Of a stretch of 26,278 nucleotides of DNA, positions 16,216 through 23,177 are shown piece by piece (within the stretch, counting starts at the first letter, position 1; each line of letters opens with the position of its first letter). A program made the position numbers and the translations under genes. This DNA is from DATKMG01 sp035541995. Lineage in GTDB: Bacteria; Acidobacteriota; Terriglobia; Versatilivoradales; Versatilivoraceae. Where the stretch lies: the NCBI GenBank assembly GCA_035541995.1, contig DATKMG010000523.1, positions 1 to 26,278 on the forward strand, written 5' to 3'. The notes beneath the pieces are model-generated. The model had not been told where the DNA came from, searched no databases, and was given only the letters and a program-made list of their open reading frames with translations.

Positions 16216-16330
16216 CATTGAGGCGGGAATGTGACTTGAATTTCGGCTGGTGAGTTGCTATCTTTATAAGGCAGAGGGGGAACCGCGTAGTTCCAGGCCC
16301 ACTCTATCCATTTCTAGGGGAGAAAACGCC

Positions 16331-16996
16331 TTGAGCAACCTCGAGATAGGCTTTGAACTGGCTGAAAATGAAGTTGCTTTTGTCGATCGCCTTCAGATCG
16401 GTTCTGAGGAGGCCTTTGAAACATTAATCCACCTCTATCAAACTCCGATTTATAACATTGCGTACCGGATTTTGGGCGATCCTTCAGAAGCAGCCGAGGC
16501 TGTGCAGGAAACTTTTATGAAGATTTATAAGGCCATCAAGTCTTTCCGGGGAGATTCTGGTCTTAAGACCTGGATTTATAAGATTGCCATCTCTGAAAGC
16601 CTCAATCGCCACCGATGGTGGAAGCGTTGGCGTAAGAACGTTATCGCATCACTGGACGAACCCCTTAACTTCTCTGAAAATGGCCCCAGATACTTGGATG
16701 TCCCGGATAATCTGCCGAGTCCCGAGAGCTATTATGCCAGTCGGGAGACAGAGAGAGCTGTGCAGAAAGCTTTAGACAAGCTGCCCTTCGATTTCCGGAT
16801 TGTGGTCGTTCTACGCGACATTGAAGGGATGTCATACGAGGATATTGGCGAGACCTTGAAACTGTCTCAGGGCACGGTGAAATCCAGACTGTGGCGTGGC
16901 AGGTTGGAACTAAAGACCCAACTTCATCATTTCATCGAAGAACTTCATCACGGCCCCGTAGTGGAGGCAGAGAGAGGCAGGCTGGAACTAGCCTGA
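16331..16996 (+). CDS. RpoE-type ECF RNA polymerase sigma factor
   Basis: Directs RNA polymerase to envelope- or stress-type promoters. Region 2 is 'ETLIHLYQTPIYNIAYRI' through 'QETFMKIYKAIKSFRG', with '2.4-like' basic 'NRHRWWKRWRKN'. Region 4 is 'ALDKLPFDFRIVVVLRDIEG' followed by the helix-turn-helix 'MSYEDIGETLKLSQGTVKSR'. The frame is open back to a GTG at 16250, but that codon lacks a ribosome site. TTG at 16331 has AGGGGAG (16316-16322) exactly 8 bases upstream, giving 221 residues, still slightly longer than typical. It is followed after 33 bases by its anti-sigma gene. The operon starts from an ECF-type promoter (16187-16215), so the factor probably transcribes its own gene. Confidence 0.9.
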   Translation: MSNLEIGFELAENEVAFVDRLQIGSEEAFETLIHLYQTPIYNIAYRILGDPSEAAEAVQETFMKIYKAIKSFRGDSGLKTWIYKIAISESLNRHRWWKRWRKNVIASLDEPLNFSENGPRYLDVPDNLPSPESYYASRETERAVQKALDKLPFDFRIVVVLRDIEGMSYEDIGETLKLSQGTVKSRLWRGRLELKTQLHHFIEELHHGPVVEAERGRLELA

Positions 16997-17029
16997 GAGG
17001 CAAGTGGGATTGAGGCGAAGGGGGTAGTT

Positions 17030-17737
17030 ATGGATTGCAGAGAATCACGCAAGCTTCTGAGTAGTTATTTAGATGATGTTCTTTCCTGGCAAGAGACCGC
17101 CGCGATGGAGCGCCATTTGGAGGGCTGCCTTAGTTGTGCCGAGCAGCATCGAGAGATGGTTACTGTACGGAAGCTTATGCGGTCATTGCGTCGGATGGAA
17201 CCCCCCAGCGACTTGGCATTGCGGGTCAAGATTGAAGCGTCAAAGCTCAACCAGCCACCTTTTGCCGAACGAGTGTTTTCTAACCTGGGCACAGCGCTTC
17301 GCCCGATTGCTATACCGGCTTTTTCCGGTGTGGTCTTGACCTTTCTGTTTTTTGTCGTCCTGATGGGCACATTCCTTCCTGGAGCAAGCGTCAGTGCCAG
17401 CGATAAAGATATTCCATTGAGTCTCTTCACCGAGCCTCGGGCCAGTTCATTCTATATGTCGCGATTCGTGCAGTTGGAGAACTTCAAGTCCCTGAAAGAA
17501 CCGATCACTGTGGAAACTCAAGTGGGAAATGACGGGCGGATCGTTGATTATAAGATTTTGAGCGGGCCGAAGGATTTGACTAAAGATCTGGCCACTATCC
17601 GCAGTCTCAACGAGTTTTTTTTCTTTGAGCTTTATTTGGAGCCCGCCACTTTGTTCGGTCGACCCACCTCAGGCAAGGTGGTTCTCACCCTAAATTTTTG
17701 CCCCACGGCCAACGACCGGATTGATGTCTTAGGGTGA
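17030..17737 (+). CDS. Zinc-finger (zf-HC2) anti-sigma factor with a TonB-C-like outer domain
   Basis: The 235-residue protein is laid out as a cytoplasmic anti-sigma domain, one membrane segment and an outer domain. The N-terminus has the ZAS signature Cys3...His29-x3-Cys33-x2-Cys36. The membrane segment is at about residues 94-115. The outer domain (~150-235) contains 'ITVETQVGNDGRIVDYKILSG' and a later strand 'SGKVVLTLNF'. This order and wording look like the TonB C-terminal fold ('V-x-V-x-V-x-x-D-G-R-V-x-x-x-x-V-L-S-G'). The ATG has a GAAGGGGG ribosome site 6-7 bases upstream. Its place 33 bases after the ECF sigma gene indicates that it binds and holds that sigma factor, releasing it upon an envelope signal. 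The outer-domain similarity is judged by eye. Confidence 0.85.
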   Translation: MDCRESRKLLSSYLDDVLSWQETAAMERHLEGCLSCAEQHREMVTVRKLMRSLRRMEPPSDLALRVKIEASKLNQPPFAERVFSNLGTALRPIAIPAFSGVVLTFLFFVVLMGTFLPGASVSASDKDIPLSLFTEPRASSFYMSRFVQLENFKSLKEPITVETQVGNDGRIVDYKILSGPKDLTKDLATIRSLNEFFFFELYLEPATLFGRPTSGKVVLTLNFCPTANDRIDVLG

Positions 17738-17761
17738 TCCGTGAAGATGCCCATGCTTTCT

Positions 17762-17786
17762 GAGGGCCGAACCCAATACGGCCCTC
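17762..17786 (+). terminator. Terminator-like hairpin after the anti-sigma gene
   Basis: GAGGGCCG (17762-17769) and CGGCCCTC (17779-17786) form a perfect 8-bp GC-rich stem with a 9-base loop, 24 bases after the stop codon. There is no true U-run behind it ('CATTGTTGGTTG'), so efficient intrinsic termination is uncertain. Confidence 0.55.
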
Positions 17787-17922
17787 CATTGTTGGTTGCT
17801 AAACTGCTCCACTTATGGTTCTCAATGTGGCAAGGATTATTTCCTAGTTCCTCAGTATTTCCTCGCCTCGTAATTCTCCAGAAGAACACTGATGGTTTTC
17901 TTAGAATTCCTGTTTTCCACTC

Positions 17923-17952
17923 TTCCTAAACAACTGTCTTTTTCAGTATAAT
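17923..17952 (+). promoter_or_regulatory. Candidate sigma-70-type promoter of the Gld-type ABC operon
   Basis: A perfect TATAAT -10 (17947-17952) has a poor -35 (TTCCTA, 17923-17928) at 18 bases. It lies about 115 bases upstream of the ATPase start codon. The 328-base gap between the anti-sigma gene and this operon otherwise holds only the hairpin at 17762-17786. Confidence 0.45.
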
Positions 17953-18065
17953 GGGGGGCTTGTGACAAATGGGTACAGAGTCGTATTGACAGCTATGCGA
18001 AGAAGGGCCTTGGTTTGATTGCTAAGTCGTGCGCGGAATTCAACAGCAGGAATTAAGGAGGTCGT

Positions 18066-19016
18066 GTGATTGAGGTCGATCATCTCACCAAGAGGTACGG
18101 GACAGTAAAGGCAGTTGACAACATCAATTTCCGGGTTGAGAAAGGAGAGATCCTGGGTTTCCTCGGACCCAATGGAGCAGGAAAGACTACGACGATGCGG
18201 GTTCTCACGGGATTCCTTCCGGCTACTGAGGGAACCGCCCGCGTATGTGGGTTCGATGTCTTCGATAAGCCACTGGAAGTCAAACGTCGAATCGGCTATC
18301 TCCCCGAAAATCCACCTGTCTACACAGAAATGTCGGTCGACAGCTATCTGGATTTCGTCGCTAAAATCAAGGGGGTCGGCCCGGCGGAACGGAAGAAGCG
18401 AATCCATGAAGTCAAAGACCGTGTCAGCATCGGGCAATATAGCCGGACGCTGATTAAGAACCTTTCCAAAGGCTACAAGCAACGTTTGGGCATAGCCCAG
18501 GCGCTCATTCATGATCCCCAGGTGCTGATTCTGGATGAGCCGACGATTGGCCTGGACCCCAACCAGATCATTGAAGTCCGCCAGTTGATTAAGGGCCTTT
18601 CGGGTAACCATACCATCATTCTCTCGACTCACATCTTGCCGGAAGTCAGCATGACCTGCCAGCGAGTAGTCATCATCTCCGAAGGCAGAATTGTTGCAGT
18701 GGATACACCAGAGAATCTGACCCGGCAATACCAGGGTGCCGAAAGAATCCGTCTTGAAGTCAAGGGGCCCGAATCGGTGATCAAAGAGAAGATTAATGAG
18801 ATTGAAGGTGTTCTAAAGGTCGACTCCCAGCGGTTGGATGAGGATCAGGTTTGTTCGTTTCTGGTCGAAACGGAACTCAAGAAAGACTTACGCGGCAGGA
18901 TTGCCAGGAAAATAGTCGAGAATGGCTACGACCTCCTAGAGATGAGGACCTTGAGCATGAGTCTGGAAGAAGTGTTCCGCAAGCTCACTACTAAAGAAGA
19001 GGAGGTACGTGGCTAA
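18066..19016 (+). CDS. ABC transporter ATP-binding protein, GldA-like
   Basis: ATPase subunit of an ABC-2-type transporter. The 316 residues carry Walker A 'GPNGAGKT' (34-41, Lys40), the signature 'LSKGYKQR' from residue 133, Walker B 'VLILDEPTIGLDP' with Asp157/Glu158, and the switch 'LSTHILPE'. About 80 further residues form a C-terminal extension (to 'LEEVFRKLTTKEEE') common in DrrA/GldA-type subunits. The start is GTG with a strong AAGGAGGT (18055-18062) only 3-4 bases away, which is close but the best available. The stop overlaps the ATG of the permease gene by one base, so the two are coupled. Order with the next three genes (permease, GldG-like, DUF4340) identifies the Gld-type export cluster. 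Its substrate is unknown, and outside Bacteroidota there is no reason to assume gliding. Confidence 0.92.
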   Translation: MIEVDHLTKRYGTVKAVDNINFRVEKGEILGFLGPNGAGKTTTMRVLTGFLPATEGTARVCGFDVFDKPLEVKRRIGYLPENPPVYTEMSVDSYLDFVAKIKGVGPAERKKRIHEVKDRVSIGQYSRTLIKNLSKGYKQRLGIAQALIHDPQVLILDEPTIGLDPNQIIEVRQLIKGLSGNHTIILSTHILPEVSMTCQRVVIISEGRIVAVDTPENLTRQYQGAERIRLEVKGPESVIKEKINEIEGVLKVDSQRLDEDQVCSFLVETELKKDLRGRIARKIVENGYDLLEMRTLSMSLEEVFRKLTTKEEEVRG

Positions 19017-19804
19017 TGAAAACGGTGCTAGCCATTTTTCAGAAGGAGATGAGAGCCTATTTTGTTTCACCGATCGCTTACGTGGTGCTCACCGTGTTTC
19101 TCGTGATATCGGGATACTTCTTCTACAATATTCTCTCGATCTTCATTGAGCGTTCCATGTTCGCGATGATGCAGTCGCAGCAGTATGGTGGGCCTCCTCC
19201 TTCCATCGACGTTCCGGCCTTAGTCACTCGCAATTTCTTTGGCGTCACCAGTACTGTAATCCTCTTCATGCTCCCCATGATTACCATGGCGGCCCTGGCA
19301 GATGAGAAACGACGCGGAACCATGGAATTGCTGATGACCTCACCTATCACGAATCTGCAGATTGTCGCCGGGAAGTTTCTGGCCTCTCTGGCCTTCTTTG
19401 TCTTCATGCTGGTTCCCACGATGTTATACATGGGGCTCGTAGTGATCTATAGTACACCCCGAATGGGAGTAGGGCCCGTCCTTTCCGGGTACTTGGGGTT
19501 ATTGCTTCTGGGGGGGGCGCTCATTGCTCTAGGGTTGTTCATCTCGAGTCTGACTGAAAACCAGATCGTTGCGGCCACCATCACCTTTGGAGCCTTCCTG
19601 ATACTCTGGGTCATCGATCTGGCTGGTCGCTCGGGAGGGACCGCCCTGCAGGAGGTGCTGAGCTATCTGTCGGTATTGAACCACTTCGAAGATTTTGCCA
19701 AAGGGGTCATCGACACGTCCAGCTTGATCATCTATTCAAGCCTCATCTTTTTCGGGTTGTTTCTTACGTATCGATCCGTCGAATCTGTTAGGTGGAGGCA
19801 GTAA
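19016..19804 (+). CDS. ABC-2 type permease, GldF-like
   Basis: Membrane subunit partnering the ATPase encoded immediately upstream. The 262-residue protein has about six hydrophobic segments, beginning 'ISPIAYVV'-like ('SPIAYVVLTVFLVISGYFF'). It contains the ABC-2 permease block 'DEKRRGTMELLMTSPIT' between segments two and three, characteristic of this family. The ATG shares a base with the stop codon of the ATPase gene (TAATG), with GGAGG-type purines (GAGGAGG) just upstream. The stop lies 5 bases before the ATG of the GldG-like gene. Length is normal for GldF-type permeases. The extracytoplasmic loop near residues 45-70 is rich in glutamine, glycine and proline. Confidence 0.9.
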   Translation: MKTVLAIFQKEMRAYFVSPIAYVVLTVFLVISGYFFYNILSIFIERSMFAMMQSQQYGGPPPSIDVPALVTRNFFGVTSTVILFMLPMITMAALADEKRRGTMELLMTSPITNLQIVAGKFLASLAFFVFMLVPTMLYMGLVVIYSTPRMGVGPVLSGYLGLLLLGGALIALGLFISSLTENQIVAATITFGAFLILWVIDLAGRSGGTALQEVLSYLSVLNHFEDFAKGVIDTSSLIIYSSLIFFGLFLTYRSVESVRWRQ

Positions 19805-19809
19805 ATCTC

Positions 19810-21339
19810 ATGAAATCGCTCAAGAACATCTCGGGATTAGGACCGCTTCTGGTCCTCGGAGGATATCTCTACTACAACGTGGGAAATGTTTGGAACGTCC
19901 CCACTCAGATTCTCATCTATCTGGGAACCGCATTGACCGTTCTTTGGATTGGCCTCAATTTCGAACAGATCAAGGCGAGTTTCGGCAAACGCTCAACCCA
20001 ATATGGCACCAACACCTTCGTGATGATTGTGATTGTGCTTGGCATCCTGGGTTTGATCGACTTTTTGGGTAAGAAACACCACAAACGGTTTGACTTGACC
20101 ACGGGCCAGCTCTATAGCCTTTCAGACCAGACTGCAAAGATCGTCAAGGGATTGAAGAATGATGTCAAGATCTATCACTTTGCCAAAGAGCACACCCCCT
20201 CTTGGGATGATTTGCTGACCGAATACAAGAATTTGAATGCAGCGAAAATTGAATACAAGGTGATCGACCCTCAAAAGGATCCGGGACTGGCTAAGCAGTA
20301 CAAGGTCCGAAGCTTCGGTGAGACGGTCGTTGTTTCGGGAGACAAGAACGAGAAGGTCGAATCTGCTCAGGAAGAGGCAGTCACGAATGCCATCCTTAAA
20401 GTGACTCGCGAGAAGAACAAAGTCGTTTATTTCTTACAGGGCCACAACGAAGCGGACCTGGAAAATCGGGAGGCCAAAGGGTACGCTACCTTGAAGAAGG
20501 CCATCGAGAATCAAAACTACGAAGTTAAACCTCTTAACATGGCCCAGAAACCGGCGATTCCTGACGACTGTGCTGTCCTGGTTATTGCCGGACCGAAAGT
20601 GCCCCTGCTGCCTACTGAGATCCCGGTGATCGATAAGTATGTTGCCGCGGGAGGCAAGGTCTTCATCATGGTGGACCCGGACACAGATGTGGGCTTGGGC
20701 GACTTGCTCAAGAAATGGAAACTGGGTGTAGACGACGACATTGTGGTGGACTCCAGCGGACTGGGCCAATTGTTCGGAATGGGGCCCGCTGCACCACTGG
20801 TCTCCACCTACGAGACTCATCCAATGACCAAAGACATGACCAATACCATGACCGTTTTTCCCATGGCCCGCTCGGTCAAGACCGTCGAGAACACGAACTC
20901 GCAATTTAACTCGAAAGTACTGTTCAAGACCTCGGAGAACAGTTGGGGAGAAACGAACCTCAAAAGCGGGTCCGCAGAGTACAACGAAGGCAAGGATATC
21001 AAAGGTCCCGTGGCTATCGGCGCGGTCAGCACGGGAACGGTCTCCGGGGACGAAAAAGAGAAGCGATACGGCAAAGAAGCCAGAGTCGTCCTGATTGGCA
21101 ACTCCAGTTTTGCCGACAACAATTACATCCGCCTGCAACGCAACGGAGATCTGGCATTGAATGCAGTGAGCTGGCTGGCAGAGGACGAGGACCTCATTTC
21201 CATTCGTCCTAAGAGTCCGGAAAGCCGCACCGTTCAGATGACCATGGCCCGATCCAGGATTCTGTTCTGGCTGAGCTTGATTTTCCTGCCAGGCGGTGTG
21301 CTGGTGGTCGGTATTGCCGTTTGGATAAGGAGAAGGTAG
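19810..21339 (+). CDS. GldG-like ABC transporter auxiliary protein
   Basis: Third component of the Gld-type transporter. The 509 residues begin with three hydrophobic segments: 'GLGPLLVLGGYLYY', 'ILIYLGTALTVLWIGL' and 'FVMIVIVLGILGLIDF'. A large extracytoplasmic ABC_transp_aux region follows: 'KRFDLTTGQLYSLSDQTAKI', 'KVVYFLQGHNEAD', 'VLVIAGPKVPLLPTEIPVID', 'GGKVFIMVDPDTD'. It ends in a last membrane segment with a basic tail ('VWIRRR'). The frame is open back to a GTG at 19792, inside the permease gene. ATG at 19810 is preferred, with GGAGG (19793-19797) 12 bases upstream and a 5-base gap after the permease stop. The 'GPKVPLLPTEI' block resembles the glutamine-amidotransferase-like fold of the GldG/IFT52 family. 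Confidence 0.9.
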   Translation: MKSLKNISGLGPLLVLGGYLYYNVGNVWNVPTQILIYLGTALTVLWIGLNFEQIKASFGKRSTQYGTNTFVMIVIVLGILGLIDFLGKKHHKRFDLTTGQLYSLSDQTAKIVKGLKNDVKIYHFAKEHTPSWDDLLTEYKNLNAAKIEYKVIDPQKDPGLAKQYKVRSFGETVVVSGDKNEKVESAQEEAVTNAILKVTREKNKVVYFLQGHNEADLENREAKGYATLKKAIENQNYEVKPLNMAQKPAIPDDCAVLVIAGPKVPLLPTEIPVIDKYVAAGGKVFIMVDPDTDVGLGDLLKKWKLGVDDDIVVDSSGLGQLFGMGPAAPLVSTYETHPMTKDMTNTMTVFPMARSVKTVENTNSQFNSKVLFKTSENSWGETNLKSGSAEYNEGKDIKGPVAIGAVSTGTVSGDEKEKRYGKEARVVLIGNSSFADNNYIRLQRNGDLALNAVSWLAEDEDLISIRPKSPESRTVQMTMARSRILFWLSLIFLPGGVLVVGIAVWIRRR

Positions 21340-21342
21340 CCG

Positions 21343-22680
21343 ATGAAATGGAGAAATCTTGGTATCGCTGTGTTGATTTTTGCGGCCCTCGGCGCCTATG
21401 TGTATTTTTACGAAATCAAGGGGGGCAAGAAAAGAGAGGAGGCAGAGGAGAAGGCCAAGAAGCTTTTTCAAATCGAAGATAAGGACATCGCCTCGCTCAC
21501 CATTAAGTCCGAGAATGGAGAGATTGTCCTGCAGAAAGACAAAGATGTTTGGAACGTTGTCAGCCCCGTAAAAGCCAAAGCTGACAAATATGCGGCCGAA
21601 GGACTCGCCTCGGATTTTGCCTCCGCCCGAATTGAGAGAACCCTCGACGATCCCAATCCGAACTGGAAAAACTACGGCCTGGATCCGATAGTGACCAGGG
21701 TCTCGGCAAAGCTTGCCAACGGGAAGACTCAAGAGCTGGATCTCGGACAGAAGGATTTCACTGAGTATTCTGTGTTTGCGCGTGTTCCCGGTCAGAACAA
21801 GGTTGTTGTGGTCCCGGTCTCTCTGCTGAACGACGCGAGCAAGAAACTACTTGATTTTCGTGACAAGTCGGTCCTGGAATTCCAGCGTGACCAGGCAAAG
21901 GAGATGGCGATTGATGTCAAGGGGAAGGAATTCGACTTTGAGAAAAACGGTGACAACTGGATGATCAAGAAGCCATTCCAAGCCAGGGGGGACCGTTCCG
22001 AAATTGACTCGATTCTCAGTGATCTTGAGTTGGCCAAGGTTGAGGAATTTCTGCAGCCATCAGACCAGGACTTGAAAACGTACGGGTTGAATGCTCCTGA
22101 CGTTCGGGTGAACGTATTCTTGGGAGAGAACCGGGCCAAGAAGACTCTGCTCATCGGCAAAAAGGTGGATACCTTTTACTATGCTAAAGACGAGTCCAAG
22201 CCCGAGGTTTTCAAGATCAAGGAAGACCTGTTCAAGAAACTCGATGTCGATGCCAAGAAGGTTAGGGACAAAAAGATCCTGCGCATAGAGCGGGCAAATC
22301 TCAGCCAGGTTGACGTGAAATTGCCCGACAAAGAGTTTGTTTTCACCAAGGGGGCCGACGATAAATGGAAGGTCGAGAAACCAGAGGCTCAGAAAGGTAA
22401 AGCCATCCTGGATTACAAGGTCTTCTGGCCGATAGAGGATCTGGAAGGCAAAGATATTATCGACCATGCCAACCTGCAGGATCCCCAATACGCCTTCTCG
22501 AAGCCATCGGCCGAGATCCAATTGACGGATAAGAGCAAGAGGGTTATCCAGGTCACTCTGGGGAAACTCGAAAAGGATCTGGTCTTTGCGAAGACCGGTA
22601 GCGAGCCAACCGTCTACAAAGTGGACAAGAAGATCCTGGATGATCTCAATTTCAAGATGGATGAGATCATTGAAAAATAG
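21343..22680 (+). CDS. DUF4340 domain-containing protein
   Basis: The 445-residue protein has one N-terminal membrane anchor (~5-24) and a lysine-rich linker. Repeated modules of the DUF4340 type follow: 'DIASLTIKSENGEIVLQKDK' with 'VWNVVSPVKAKADKYAAEGL'; 'KEMAIDVKGKEFDFEKNGD' with 'WMIKKPFQARGDRSEI'; and 'NLSQVDVKLPDKEFVFTKGA' with 'DKWKVEKPEAQKGKAILD'. DUF4340 proteins regularly follow GldG-like genes, and this one starts only 3 bases after the GldG-like stop, with AAGGAGAAGG as ribosome site. It is probably an extracytoplasmic partner of the transporter. The biochemical role is unknown. The charged, high-lysine composition is typical of the family. Confidence 0.88.
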   Translation: MKWRNLGIAVLIFAALGAYVYFYEIKGGKKREEAEEKAKKLFQIEDKDIASLTIKSENGEIVLQKDKDVWNVVSPVKAKADKYAAEGLASDFASARIERTLDDPNPNWKNYGLDPIVTRVSAKLANGKTQELDLGQKDFTEYSVFARVPGQNKVVVVPVSLLNDASKKLLDFRDKSVLEFQRDQAKEMAIDVKGKEFDFEKNGDNWMIKKPFQARGDRSEIDSILSDLELAKVEEFLQPSDQDLKTYGLNAPDVRVNVFLGENRAKKTLLIGKKVDTFYYAKDESKPEVFKIKEDLFKKLDVDAKKVRDKKILRIERANLSQVDVKLPDKEFVFTKGADDKWKVEKPEAQKGKAILDYKVFWPIEDLEGKDIIDHANLQDPQYAFSKPSAEIQLTDKSKRVIQVTLGKLEKDLVFAKTGSEPTVYKVDKKILDDLNFKMDEIIEK

Positions 22681-22691
22681 CGAGGTGACCT

Positions 22692-22862
22692 ATGCCCATC
22701 AGCCCGGAATTGCTGGAAATCCTGGTCTGTCCCCTATGCAAAGAACCTGTACGCTTGACTCCGGAGGGCAATGGGCTAAAGTGTTCCAGGTGCAAACGGG
22801 TTTATCCCATCAGGGATGACATTCCAGTGATGCTGGTCGATGAGGCTAAGATCGAGGAGTAA
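22692..22862 (+). CDS. Trm112 family small zinc protein (YcaR-like)
   Basis: This 56-residue reading frame begins MPISPELLEILVCPLCKEPV and ends VYPIRDDIPVMLVDEAKIEE. Both halves match bacterial Trm112/YcaR proteins, including the start 'LLEILVCPxC', the central Cys13/16 and Cys31/34 pairs that should bind one zinc, and the typical 'YPIRDDIPVML' tail. The ATG follows an AGGTGA ribosome site and lies 11 bases after the DUF4340 stop, so it is the last gene of that operon. In archaea and eukaryotes Trm112 stabilises methyltransferases. The bacterial role is less clear; a SAM-dependent methyltransferase gene lies 2.6 kb downstream (25492-26238), which may be chance. Confidence 0.92.
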   Translation: MPISPELLEILVCPLCKEPVRLTPEGNGLKCSRCKRVYPIRDDIPVMLVDEAKIEE

Positions 22863-23177
22863 TCACATCCCGATTTCTATATGAAAATGTCGGCTTCGAG
22901 GAGGTTGTTGCGCTCCGCCATTGCTGGCGCCCGGTGGAGGCAGCCTCCCGGGTCAAGTGTCTTGCCGCTTTGAGATCGGTTCCCGCACTCATGTTAAGAC
23001 GGCAATTTGTCCGTCGTCGTCAATTTAAGAAGGCCATAGAGCAATTTCATTAACACGGCCGTTGTCCCAGAATTGCCAGCCTGGCGGTGTTTGATATCAG
23101 TAATCACCGGGGCTCGTAGGGAGAATTTGCAAAACTCCTCTCCATAGAGTACCGGTAATTCCCACTCGTCCAAGGTC
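22863..23177. other. Gap with one GC-rich hairpin
   Basis: CCCG-GT-GGAGG-CAG-CCTCC-CGGG (22930-22952) forms a bulged hairpin after the Trm112 gene and may act as transcript end, although no U-run follows. A minus-strand frame (22994 to about 23179, 60-71 codons) is open through most of the gap but has no ribosome site and no family I recognise. No clear promoter for the following sensor gene was seen. Confidence 0.45.

Noticed and set aside
20434..21732. 432-codon minus-strand frame opposite the GldG-like and DUF4340 genes
   Set aside because: It is antisense to two well-supported genes of one operon, with composition typical of a shadow frame (many His/Gln/Gly) and no family signature.
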